A stretch of DNA of 64,000 bases from an uncultured Collinsella sp. (lineage in GTDB: Bacteria; Actinomycetota; Coriobacteriia; Coriobacteriales; Coriobacteriaceae). The notes under the pieces were generated by a model. The model had not been told where the DNA came from. It worked only from the letters and a program-made list of their open reading frames with translations, and ran no database searches. Shown piece by piece: positions 1 to 8,400 of the stretch. Both the position numbers and the translations under genes were made by a program. The stretch's first letter is position 1. Each line of letters begins with the position of its first letter. Where the stretch lies: positions 262,112-326,111 of the forward strand of contig CAUGJE010000001.1 in assembly GCA_959599915.1 (NCBI GenBank), read 5' to 3'.

Positions 1-2
1 TG

Positions 3-611
3 AACGAGAGCCAGGCTGTCACGTACAAGACGCTCATGAAGGATGCCTCGTACGGCGAGGCGGGTCCCGACGAGAGGACCATCGCTGCGTACCTGGACCT
101 CTTCAACAGGCTCAAGCTGACCGAGGACCTGTGCGGATGGGAGCCGCCCATGCGCTCGAAGGCCCGCGTTCGCGTGCGCCCCAAGCGCTACTTCTGCGAC
201 CCGTTACTTGCGGCGACGTTGCTGGGGGCTACCCCTGAGCGGCTGCTTGGCGATATGCAAACGTTTGGGATGCTCTTTGAGAACCTCGTTCTGCGCGACG
301 TGCGCGTGTTCCTTTCCACCTACGGCGGTGTCGACAACAGTGTCCATTATTTCCGAGATGAGAAGGGCCTTGAGGTCGATCTGATCGTTGAGCACGACGG
401 GCGCTGGGGAGCCATCGAGGTCAAGCTGAGCGATGCGAAAGCAGACGATGGAGCGAGAAATCTCAAGGCGCTGGAGAGGAAAGTGCTCTCCAATCCTGCC
501 GCCCAGAATGCCGCGCCGGCGTTTTTGGCGGTCGTGGTTGGAAAGGGGAGCATTGCCTACACACGCGACGACGGCGTGGCGGTGATCCCCATGGCGGCAC
601 TTGGGGCGTAG
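3..611 (+). CDS. DUF4143/AAA_14-type ATPase, C-terminal part (5' end outside window)
   Basis: The reading frame is open from base 3, so the gene begins before the window; about 200 C-terminal residues are present. A winged-helix-like segment (LDLFNRLKLTEDL, then RSKARVRVRPKRYF) is followed by a nuclease-like fold with EVDLIVEHDG and AIEVKLS, the usual D-x(n)-ExK pattern of the DUF4143 region in AAA_14 ATPases. These proteins are common in bacterial accessory regions; their cellular role is mostly unknown and DNA or nucleotide binding is only inferred. The N-terminal P-loop half is not visible, so completeness cannot be judged. It is co-oriented with the exonuclease gene further on but separated from it by more than 500 bases. 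Confidence 0.8.
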   Translation, partial: NESQAVTYKTLMKDASYGEAGPDERTIAAYLDLFNRLKLTEDLCGWEPPMRSKARVRVRPKRYFCDPLLAATLLGATPERLLGDMQTFGMLFENLVLRDVRVFLSTYGGVDNSVHYFRDEKGLEVDLIVEHDGRWGAIEVKLSDAKADDGARNLKALERKVLSNPAAQNAAPAFLAVVVGKGSIAYTRDDGVAVIPMAALGA

Positions 612-653
612 TGGTTTTGCGGGCGTGCCGTGCTTCCATTACCGAAAATCCAT

Positions 654-682
654 TTGTTAGACCTGGCGTCCGCGGGTAAAAT
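654..682 (+). promoter_or_regulatory. Strong sigma-70-like promoter for a short RNA
   Basis: A -35 box TTGTTA (654-659) and a -10 box TAAAAT (677-682) are separated by exactly 17 bases. No start codon with a ribosome site follows; a terminator lies about 50 bases downstream of the predicted +1 (about 689). The arrangement fits a promoter for a small RNA. Confidence 0.55.
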
Positions 683-688
683 AAAGTC

Positions 689-774
689 GACGGCAGCCCA
701 AGTAGTGAAGAGCTGGGCGGCGCCGTTACTTCGATTAAGGGGTCAATGCCTTAGAGGCGTCGACCCCTCTTTTT
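689..774 (+). ncRNA. Candidate antisense RNA (type I antitoxin-like)
   Basis: A transcript of about 85 nt is predicted from the promoter at 654-682 to the hairpin and T-run ending at 774. It runs opposite to the peptide gene at 751-876 and overlaps its last 8 codons and its 3' untranslated region. Convergent overlap at the toxin 3' end is the geometry of known type I systems such as TxpA/RatA. The body contains an internal stem (CCCA near 698 with TGGG near 715). No RNA family was recognised; the call rests on promoter, terminator and overlap only. Confidence 0.45.
738..774 (+). terminator. Rho-independent terminator of the short RNA
   Basis: AGGGGTC and GACCCCT with the adjoining ATGCC/GGCGT form a stem around the loop TTAG, followed by CTTTTTC. 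The 3' part of the hairpin coincides with the last codons of the opposite-strand peptide gene. Confidence 0.7.
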
Positions 775-876
775 CTGCTTCGTACGCTGCTTGAGTGCCT
801 CGGTAAGTCCGATAAGCGCCGTGAGGAGCGAGACCAAAGCGGTCAGGAGCTTCACAAAATCAGTCAGATCGGTCAT
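751..876 (-). CDS. Small hydrophobic basic-tailed peptide, candidate type I toxin (41 aa)
   Basis: The peptide starts MTDLTDFVKLLTALVSLL, continues as one hydrophobic segment of about 20 residues (8-27) and ends in a strongly basic tail (KQRTKQKKRGRRL). One membrane helix plus a charged tail is the usual form of type I toxins such as TisB, Fst and TxpA. A near-perfect ribosome site GGAGGTGAT stands 5-7 bases before the ATG at 876; another in-frame ATG two codons earlier is too close to it. The candidate antisense RNA overlaps its 3' end, and a LexA-like palindrome lies about 90 bases upstream at 967-980. No sequence family was recognised; toxicity is inferred from architecture. Confidence 0.55.
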   Translation of the reverse strand: MTDLTDFVKLLTALVSLLTALIGLTEALKQRTKQKKRGRRL

Positions 877-966
877 GGGCATCACCTCCCGTCGCATGGA
901 GGGCGCTGCCCGGCACATGGAACTGCCGTCAACAACAACCAGTCTATCAAACTGCAGCCATAAATA

Positions 967-980
967 CGAATATATGTTCG
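967..980. promoter_or_regulatory. Candidate LexA (SOS) box
   Basis: CGAATATATGTTCG differs at one position from the Gram-positive/actinobacterial LexA consensus CGAAC-N4-GTTCG. It lies upstream of the peptide gene read on the minus strand, with AT-rich DNA around it. A second, perfect box occurs at 20911-20924 in this window, which supports the sequence being a real motif in this genome. LexA-controlled type I toxins are known (TisB in E. coli). Confidence 0.45.
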
Positions 981-1134
981 ACAATAACAGCGACGTAACC
1001 ATCTCATAGCGCAGCTTTACGCAAGGATGCCGGAAAGCTGCACTGTGCGATTTCATGTCCGCACGGACACTTATCCTTACGGCAATGTAGCTGCCTGTGA
1101 AACAGGCGGCAGTTGACGGAGAAAGGCCCTCACC

Positions 1135-1869
1135 GTGCCAGACAAAAAGATGCCGGGTATCTCGGCTATCGATACGACGAACTTTGCGCGCCAGATTGTG
1201 CTGGACTTTGAGTTTGCGCCGGTGCCAAAGCAGCGCCGGCGCCGTGGACTGCGCAACGAGATTATCGAGGTCGGCGCCGTCAAGCTCGATTACCACGGCA
1301 ACGTTATGGGCGAGTTCTCGCAGTTTGTGCAGACGGAATTTACCGAAGGTGTTGCGTTTCCCGTCCGCGAGCTCACAGGGATATCGGCTGTGGACACCGC
1401 GATGGCCGATCCGCTCTATGTGGTGATCAAAAGGCTCAGCGATTGGATCGGTCGCTACTCCGCCCAGATAGTTTGCTGGAGCGGGACGGATCGTCGACAG
1501 CTTTTGACCGAGCGCCAGGCAAAGCGCATCGACCTTTCCGTATTTCCTACGGACTGGGCCGACCCGCAGGCGTTTTATACCTCGATCATGGACGTGGGCA
1601 GCCACGGGTGCGTCTCTTTGAGTGACGCGGCAACGTGGTTTGGCATCGAGTTCGACGAGTCGACGGGTCACGCCCATAGCGCCTTAGCCGATGCGCGCGT
1701 AACCGCCAAGTTGCTCAAGCAGGTGATGGAGGGGGACTATCACGTGAATCCGCACGCCCAGGAGATCCGCCAGCGGTGGGGGATGATCGAGCGACCCCAG
1801 ACGCGCCTTTCCAGCAAGTGCCCCGAGCTGGGCGACCTGCTGCTGAGGCTGAAAGCGGAGGGGAGATAA
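1135..1869 (+). CDS. DnaQ-like DEDDh 3'-5' exonuclease
   Basis: The 244-aa protein has the RNase H-fold exonuclease order: ExoI motif LDFEF (about residues 23-27), a central region ending ELTGIS, and ExoIII H-S-A-L-A-D-A-R (about 184-191) giving the catalytic His and Asp. This is the epsilon/RNase T/KapD type; it removes 3' nucleotides from DNA or RNA with two metal ions. It lacks the C-terminal polymerase-binding segment of a true epsilon subunit and is single-domain, so a repair, RNA-trimming or defence role is possible. The frame opens with GTG at 1135; ATG at 1150 is an alternative. It ends 33 bases before the 3' end of the opposite-strand gene at 1902. Confidence 0.8.
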   Translation: MPDKKMPGISAIDTTNFARQIVLDFEFAPVPKQRRRRGLRNEIIEVGAVKLDYHGNVMGEFSQFVQTEFTEGVAFPVRELTGISAVDTAMADPLYVVIKRLSDWIGRYSAQIVCWSGTDRRQLLTERQAKRIDLSVFPTDWADPQAFYTSIMDVGSHGCVSLSDAATWFGIEFDESTGHAHSALADARVTAKLLKQVMEGDYHVNPHAQEIRQRWGMIERPQTRLSSKCPELGDLLLRLKAEGR

Positions 1870-1901
1870 GAGGCATCCTCCGCCCATGCTGGTGCGGCGC
1901 C

Positions 1902-3758
1902 TTACTGCCTGGCAGTTCCTGACGTCGGCAGGTGGCTGCCGCAGTGGCCTATCACGATCAGCTTCGCCTCGTCATCAAAACAAAAGTGCAGGCGGAATGG
2001 GTCGCGGCGGTTGCGACCGTTGCCCTTAATGTGCGGCAGGATGCAAACCTGCTTACCGTTGTAAGTGCGTTGGCGGAGCCGCATGAGCTCGGTGTCGTTT
2101 TTAGTCAGCTTGGTCTCGGTTGGGGCGGCGTCAAACGAGGTCTGATTCCTATACTCGCTATAGAGGTCACCGGCCGTCGGGCGCTCCCCAAACTTGAGCT
2201 GCCACATGACGGTCGCTACGGATTTAAGGATCTGCCATTCCTCGTCAAGATCGGCAAAATCATAGCGGCGTGCCGAGTCGTATGCCTCGGGCAAAACGAA
2301 AATGCGCGAGGGCCAGAGATTCGCAGCAAACTTAAGCTCGTCTTCAAGGGTGCGCGGAAATGCCTCGAGCCCCTCGACAAAGCATGCTTCCGCTCTGAGT
2401 GCGGCTACCTGCTTTTCCGAGTGGTCGGCTCGCTCCAGAGCCTCTTGGAGTCGATACTTTAAGTTGGCGATCGTGTTCTCGGATTCATCCAGCTCGAGCA
2501 GGCTGTTTTCCAGTTGCTCAATACGCTGCTCATACGCGGCGTTGCTGTCGGCGTAATCGTTGGCCAGCCCCTCCCAGAGCTGCCTGTCGGCAGTCTCTTT
2601 TGACAACAACTCTTTAAGGTTGTCCATGGCCTCTTGGCTGTACGAGGCGGCAAGCGCTTTGGTGCGTTTTGCCTCGGCTACGGTTTCATTCTCTGCGTGG
2701 CGTTTCATCTCTGCCATGCGGCTGCGTAGCGCCCCAATTGATTGACGTGATTTGTACCAGGCAATATCGCTCGTGTCTACAATATCGCCCCTGCCGCGCA
2801 AGAACGAGCGCCCTAGGCTCCGGTTAAGTATCGTGGATGTCTTGTTGCCGTACTCGCTCAGCCTATCGCGCCTGATGCAGAGGTGTCGACGGGCGTCTTC
2901 TTCGTCAGACAGATTGATGTTCGGTTGGTAAATACGAAGTGACGACTTGGGGCAGTTGTAACGATAGGCAGGCGTATCGTAGAGAAAAAGATTGAACAGT
3001 TTTGATTTGAGCCGACCATCAGATTCGTCGGCGGTAAACACGTTGGCTAGGCCCATAAGGTTATTGGCGAGCTTGCCGGGATCTTTGACGGGATATCGAC
3101 CGGTATCATCGCTGGTTATTAGAATCAGAGGGAGCTCGCGCTGGCTGCTCAGAAGGTTGTCGGAGAACTCGACGTCAAAGTTCTCAAACGTCAGGCGCGT
3201 GCACGATGTGTTGACGACTGTTTCTCCAACGCATGCCTGATGATTGGGAAGCGAAAACAGAACCTTTGCGATGCGGGGAATATTGAGGTCCGGTTCTGGC
3301 AGTGGCCAGCCCACATAATCGGGCAGGGTCGCATAGGTGACTTTGATATTGACCAGACATGAGTCGTCCTCAGCGGTCTCGAGACCAATACAGGTGTGCC
3401 AGTGACGAAACGGATAGTGACTGTCGGGCTCGTCATATTCAAAGGCCCAGGCGACGGGAATCCTGCCTCGCTTGTCATCAAAGGCTGCGCGAGTGCAAAT
3501 ACTCACGCGGCTGCCCGTGGTCATGCCTCCAGAATAGCCAACGGGATGGCTGAGGTTTCCAAATATAAAATCGGAGGCAATGTTTTTATTGCTCGACAAA
3601 AACTCAAAGGCACTCTGCTCATGACGTTTGCGTTGCTCTTTATCGCGCACCCAGGCGTAGATCTGACGATATGCATCGACGATTGAGGGTGTGGTGGTCG
3701 TATAGGGCGAAAGCCTGAACTTTGCTCGGTAATGAATCTGTTCGTTTTCGGACCGCAT
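1902..3758 (-). CDS. Large hypothetical protein, coiled coil plus RelE-like C-terminal domain
   Basis: The start at 3758 is preferred over one 27 codons earlier because a GTGAGG ribosome site precedes it; this gives 618 aa. The first half (about 1-330) is a globular region of mixed character with no motif recognised. Residues about 345-450 form a charged, heptad-like coiled coil (many KR/E and leucine positions, QRIEQLENSLLELDESE). The last 60 residues (RLHFCFDDEAKLIVIGHCG, then SHLPT) look like the end of a RelE/ParE toxin fold, a module often appended to defence-associated proteins. It is transcribed away from the BREX operon with only about 300 bases between. Function is unknown; the RelE similarity is by eye. 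Confidence 0.7.
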   Translation of the reverse strand: MRSENEQIHYRAKFRLSPYTTTTPSIVDAYRQIYAWVRDKEQRKRHEQSAFEFLSSNKNIASDFIFGNLSHPVGYSGGMTTGSRVSICTRAAFDDKRGRIPVAWAFEYDEPDSHYPFRHWHTCIGLETAEDDSCLVNIKVTYATLPDYVGWPLPEPDLNIPRIAKVLFSLPNHQACVGETVVNTSCTRLTFENFDVEFSDNLLSSQRELPLILITSDDTGRYPVKDPGKLANNLMGLANVFTADESDGRLKSKLFNLFLYDTPAYRYNCPKSSLRIYQPNINLSDEEDARRHLCIRRDRLSEYGNKTSTILNRSLGRSFLRGRGDIVDTSDIAWYKSRQSIGALRSRMAEMKRHAENETVAEAKRTKALAASYSQEAMDNLKELLSKETADRQLWEGLANDYADSNAAYEQRIEQLENSLLELDESENTIANLKYRLQEALERADHSEKQVAALRAEACFVEGLEAFPRTLEDELKFAANLWPSRIFVLPEAYDSARRYDFADLDEEWQILKSVATVMWQLKFGERPTAGDLYSEYRNQTSFDAAPTETKLTKNDTELMRLRQRTYNGKQVCILPHIKGNGRNRRDPFRLHFCFDDEAKLIVIGHCGSHLPTSGTARQ

Positions 3759-4067
3759 ATTAGCCTCACTTGCCTGGTGGCGTAATTGACCTGCAATGCT
3801 CAAGTGTAGGCGTTTGAGTAAAGGGCGCGCATCGAACAACGGGCGTTAGGTTCCAAAGCGTCTGTAAGCGTGCTAAATGGCATCAGCGACGCGGAGCGAT
3901 CATAAGGCATCCACGTCATTCGCAGCATTGTTGAACAACAGACCATGCGAGGTAAAAAAGGGTTCATTTACAGAAAAGGCGATGACATCGCAGGCCTATT
4001 GCAAGACAATGGGAATCGATTTTTTACTAACAATGTATTGCATATCGCAAACATGGGGATGGTCAAC

Positions 4068-4271
4068 ATGGGTTATGCCGACTTGCTGCGCAAAGATGCA
4101 AGCGCCACGGATATTCGCGAGTTTCTCGTGAGTGGCGAACAGACCGCAATAACCGTGCGCATCCCCGATACGTTGCGTGACGCCGCTAAGGAAGCCGCTT
4201 CTCTGAAGGGCACAAGCTTAAGTGCATACGTTCGCGAATGTTTAATCAAGGAGCTTACGAATGACAGGTAA
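4068..4271 (+). CDS. Ribbon-helix-helix (CopG/Arc-like) small protein heading the BREX operon
   Basis: The C-terminal half (ITVRIPDTLRDAAKEAA, then GTSLSAYVRECLIKEL) is a ribbon-helix-helix fold: a beta strand that contacts DNA followed by two helices. The preceding 20 residues (LLRKDASATDIREFLVSGEQ) are a short N-terminal arm. The ATG at 4068 has GGGGATGG just upstream; longer in-frame versions from 3945 or 4053 lack a good ribosome site. Its stop overlaps the start of brxA by 11 bases, so the two are translationally coupled. It is probably the operon's autorepressor or an antitoxin-like protein. BREX operons with a known regulator usually have a WYL protein (BrxR), so this is a different regulator type. 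Confidence 0.65.
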   Translation: MGYADLLRKDASATDIREFLVSGEQTAITVRIPDTLRDAAKEAASLKGTSLSAYVRECLIKELTNDR

Positions 4272-4869
4272 TGAACGACAGAAGTACAGTCTCTCCTTTA
4301 CGAGCATTGGCGCCCGAAGGCTCGAGACCGCTGAGGTCGCGAGGGCTTTTGTTGAGACTTCTGATTGGGCAGAGGTTAGGCGTCGCATTGTCGAGGACGA
4401 CATTATCAGCCTCAACAAAGAGAGCACTCGCAAGCGTGTCGGTGCCGAGATCATTAAGCGACTCAAGATGCTTGACACAGATGAACTGGCATTTTTGGCC
4501 GATGCCGTCGATGACGACCAGCTTGCCATGACATGGCTCGCCATTTGCCGAACCTATCAGGTGCTCTATTCGTTCTCGACTGACGTCGTTGCCGCGCGCT
4601 TTTCTAATATGGTGCCCGATGTGCCCCGAACGGCATGGGCCGCTTTTGTAGATGAGCAGTCTGTCGATCATCCCGAACTTGCACGCCTCACCGAAAAGTC
4701 GCTCAAACAACTCGAGTCCAGAGCATTCGGGATGCTCCGCGAGTGCCGCCTCCTTGACAACGCGGGCAACATCACCCCGCTCTATCCCTCGGCGCGTTTT
4801 GCGGACCTCATTCGCGAGCGCGCTCCGCAGGATATCGAGCTGTTTCCGAAGGCAGGTGTTTTGCTGTGA
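4261..4869 (+). CDS. brxA: BREX protein BrxA (DUF1819)
   Basis: The 202-aa protein has the size and sequence character of the DUF1819/BrxA family: YSLSFTSIGARRLET at the start, an R-x(5)-R-x-E central helix region, AWLAICRTYQVLYSFSTDV-like core, and a final LLDNAGNITPLYPS segment. BrxA is a helical DNA-binding accessory protein of BREX phage-exclusion systems, which methylate host DNA and block replication of unmodified phage. It is the first canonical BREX gene here. Its start sits inside the end of the ribbon-helix-helix gene after AAGGAG, and its stop overlaps brxB by four bases (GTGA). Confidence 0.85.
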   Translation: MTGNERQKYSLSFTSIGARRLETAEVARAFVETSDWAEVRRRIVEDDIISLNKESTRKRVGAEIIKRLKMLDTDELAFLADAVDDDQLAMTWLAICRTYQVLYSFSTDVVAARFSNMVPDVPRTAWAAFVDEQSVDHPELARLTEKSLKQLESRAFGMLRECRLLDNAGNITPLYPSARFADLIRERAPQDIELFPKAGVLL

Positions 4870-5471
4870 CCAAAAAGTTCAAACACATCGGATCGCCCGA
4901 AGCGCGTGCTTTCATTGTTGAGCGTCTCTCCGACGACGCGCTACTCGGCCGCAAGGGCTATACGATGCGACAGTCGACGTATGTTTTGCCGTATCCCCCC
5001 GCGCAGAGGTCGTATGCTCGAGATCTCGTGGCTGCTATCTGCTCCGATGACCTGCCAAATAGGGGCGTCCGCGCTGTACGGGTGAACCTTTACGACGTCG
5101 TTCTCGACTATCTGGATTCCGAGGATATGTGGGAGCCTCTTTGTGAGGCCGAGCAAACCGCCACGCGCGACGAGCTCATCATGATGCTTCAGGACACCAT
5201 TAGCGTTAGCGGTGTCATCAAGCCTGTCGTCGAGGCAGCTATCGACGATTCCGGGTGCGACATTGCGTTCATCACGGGCGTTGGAGAGACGTTTCCCTTT
5301 GTCCGCACACATACACTGCTCGGCGAAATCGAGACGGATAAACCCGTCGTGTTGGTGTTCCCTGGCGAATATCGCCAGAACGCCGACGGCTCGACCTCGC
5401 TGGACATATTGAACATTCCGTCCGAAGCAAATGGCGGCTACTACCGCGCGACGAACGTGTTTGACCTTTAG
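4866..5471 (+). CDS. brxB: BREX protein BrxB (DUF1788)
   Basis: The 201-aa protein shows the DUF1788 hallmark ITGVGETFPFVRTHTLL (about residues 135-151) followed by VLVFPGEY and a C-terminal YYRATNVFDL. BrxB is a conserved structural component of BREX complexes without known enzymatic activity. The start is GTG, overlapping the brxA stop by four bases, so translation is coupled. It ends 11 bases before brxC, with the ribosome site TAGGGGGCAA between them. The length is normal for the family and nothing is broken. Confidence 0.85.
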   Translation: MTKKFKHIGSPEARAFIVERLSDDALLGRKGYTMRQSTYVLPYPPAQRSYARDLVAAICSDDLPNRGVRAVRVNLYDVVLDYLDSEDMWEPLCEAEQTATRDELIMMLQDTISVSGVIKPVVEAAIDDSGCDIAFITGVGETFPFVRTHTLLGEIETDKPVVLVFPGEYRQNADGSTSLDILNIPSEANGGYYRATNVFDL

Positions 5472-5482
5472 GGGGCAACTCT

Positions 5483-8400
5483 ATGAAATACGAGTATATG
5501 TACGAAAAGCCGATCGACAGACCGATCGATGCCGTTGTGAAGGCCTCTAGCGTTGAGCATCTTGCTAATGAACTCGACGAGTACGTGATTACTCCCGAAC
5601 TTGCCGGTCACCTTAACCGTTTCTTTGATGAGTACAACGATTCCGATGCCACTGGTAATGGCGCATGGATTGCGGGCTTCTTCGGCAGTGGCAAATCTCA
5701 CATGCTCAAGATTCTCGCGGTGCTTTTGGAGGACCAAGAGGTCGCCGGCAAACATGCAGTTGACTACATCCTGCCTAAGCTCGAGGACGACCCTGCCCTG
5801 CGGGGCGCCATGGAAGTGGCCCGCACCCGCCATCCGAGCGAGTCGATCCTCTTCAACATCGACATCATCGCGCCCAACCAGGGCCGCACCGAGGCGGGAG
5901 GTCTCCTTGCCGCCTTCATCAAGGTATTCAACCACCATTGCGGTTACTTTGACGGCGACCAGCAGCATATCGCCAAAATGGAATATGACCTCGATCGAGA
6001 GGGATTGCTGGACGCATTCAAGGCGAGGATCGAGGCGGCAACCGAAAAACCGTGGGAAGACGTCCGCAAGGCGGCGCTCCTTTACGGTACCAAGATCACC
6101 GCGGCTTTCGACGAGGTGTGCGGAAATGAGCCCGGAACCAACGGCAACGTCGTAAGCTACTACCAGCAGACCTACAAGCCTGATATCCACGCCTTCGCGC
6201 TGCGCGTAAAAGAATACATCGACGCGCACGGACCCGGGTTCCGCTTGAACTTCTTCGTCGACGAGGCCGGCCAGTACATCGCCAAGGATTCAAACTTGAT
6301 GACCAATCTGCAATCCGTTGCAGAGGAACTCGCCACCGTGTGCGACGGCGCTTCATGGGTGGTTGTCACCAGCCAGGAGAACATGGAGGACACCATCGGC
6401 CAGATGACCGACAGGTCCGCCAACGACTTCTCTAAGATCCAGGCGCGGTTCAAGGTCAAGATGCAGCTCACGTCCAAGGACGCCAAGGAGGTCATCAAGC
6501 AGCGTCTTCTGGCCAAGAGCCGCGATGCCCTCCCCGCCCTGGGCGCAATGTACGACAGGTACAAGGACGACTTCCCGGTGCTCTTTGACTTCGCCGACGG
6601 TTCGAAGCGCTATGTGGGCTATAGGGATGAGGACGATTTCGTAGGCACGTATCCCTTCGTGCCCTATCAGTTTGACCTGTTCATCACTGCAATGCGTGGT
6701 CTTTCCGACTACAACGCCTTCACGGGCAAGCACCATTCTACGGGAGCCCGCTCCATGCTCGGCGTGTTTCAGGAGGTCGGCGTCGAACTTAACCGCGGTG
6801 ACGGCTCGACGGAGGGCCAGAATCTGGCAACGTTCGACTCAATGTTCGAAGGGCTGCGCAACTCGTTAAAGAGCGAGGTCTATGGTGCCATCAGCATCGC
6901 CGAGACAAACCTTGCTGACATGCCCATGGCAATCCGCGTCCTCAAGGCGCTGCTGCTCGTCAAATACTGCAAGGACTTCAAGGCAACCCCGGGAAACCTG
7001 CGCGTGCTCCTGTATGGCTCTTTCAGGCAGAACACGGCAACGCTCGAGCAGGAAATTAAGGATGCGCTTGCCGAGCTTGAGCGTCAGCTCTACATACGTC
7101 GTAATCCTAACTCGAACATCTATGAGTACCTTACCGACGATGAGAAAGAGATCGAGACGGAAATCCGTACGACGGAGATTCAGACCTCGGATGTACGCGA
7201 CAAGATTGGCGATGCGTTTAAGGATATCGTTGGCGCCTCGCGCGCAAGCTACGAGAATGGTTCCTTCTCGCATGCCTTCCCATACAATCTTAAGGTGAAC
7301 GGCGACGCCATCGGACGTTCGGGTAACGACCTGACTGTTGACATTGTGACCGATGCTCCATCCGGTGGTATCGTGGATGTTCCAACCTCTGGCCCCAAGA
7401 CGCTCACGGTTGTGTTGCACGATCCCAATGCGTTTCTCAACGATGTCGCCTTGTTTGTAAAGACAAATAAGTACGTAAACCAGGCGAGTGGTTCGAACGA
7501 GATTCGCAACGCGATAATCGCTGACAAGAGGGCGGTACTCAACGCGCAGTCGCGTAAACTCCGCGCCGATTTAGATGAGCTGATCGGAGAGGCGCGCTTC
7601 TATGTTTCTGGAGTCAACATTACCGACTCTGTGAGTGGTTCGGGCAAGGTCGCCATCGAGTGTGCTGTGGGCGAACTTGTGCGGCGCAGCTACACGGGCT
7701 TGCAACAAATTGTGCAGAACTACACCGACAGAGACGTTTACAACAGCTGTCTGCCGGCCCAATCGATGATTGACCTTCCTCTTCCCGAGTATGCCCAGAC
7801 GGTACTTAGCTGGATCGGCATCATGGGTTCGGGCTGCGCGGTAACCGTCGGCGGCGATGGCACGTCGAGTCTGATTGCGCACTTTACGAAGGACGAGTAC
7901 GGATGGCCCGACGTTGCCGTTCGCAATGCGGTGGCGACGCTCTACGCCGCCGGTCGCGTCGAGATTCGTAAGGCGGGATCGCTCCTCGAGGGCACCGCTC
8001 TCGCGCAGGCGCTCAAAGTTGGTCGCGATATGGATAAACTTGTCGTTGCCAAGGTCGAGGCCGTGTCTCCCGAGCGTCTTGCATCGATTAAGAGCTCGTT
8101 TAGAAAGCTCGTGGGCACCAATCCCGTTGGCGGCGATGCCAAGTCCATCGCAGGCGAGATGGTGACCTATCTCGAGCAGGAAGTTCCAGCGTTCCGCGCT
8201 GCCGAGGGACGAGCCTCGACTTATCCATTCGCCACCGAATTTACCGGGAAGCTTAACAAGCTTAACGCTGCGCTTGGCGCGGTGAATGCTGATTGGAAAT
8301 GGCTCGTCGACCAGTTTCCCGAGAAGGCTGACGCCCTCGCGGAGGACAAGGTAGACCTGTCGAGTATGAAGCAGTTTATTGAAGGCTCGCCGCTCGCTGT

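Noticed and set aside
751..1677. A 308-codon minus-strand open frame over the exonuclease gene
   Set aside because: Only its last 42 codons (751-876) have a ribosome site and a sensible product; the rest lies antisense to the exonuclease gene and is an effect of high GC.
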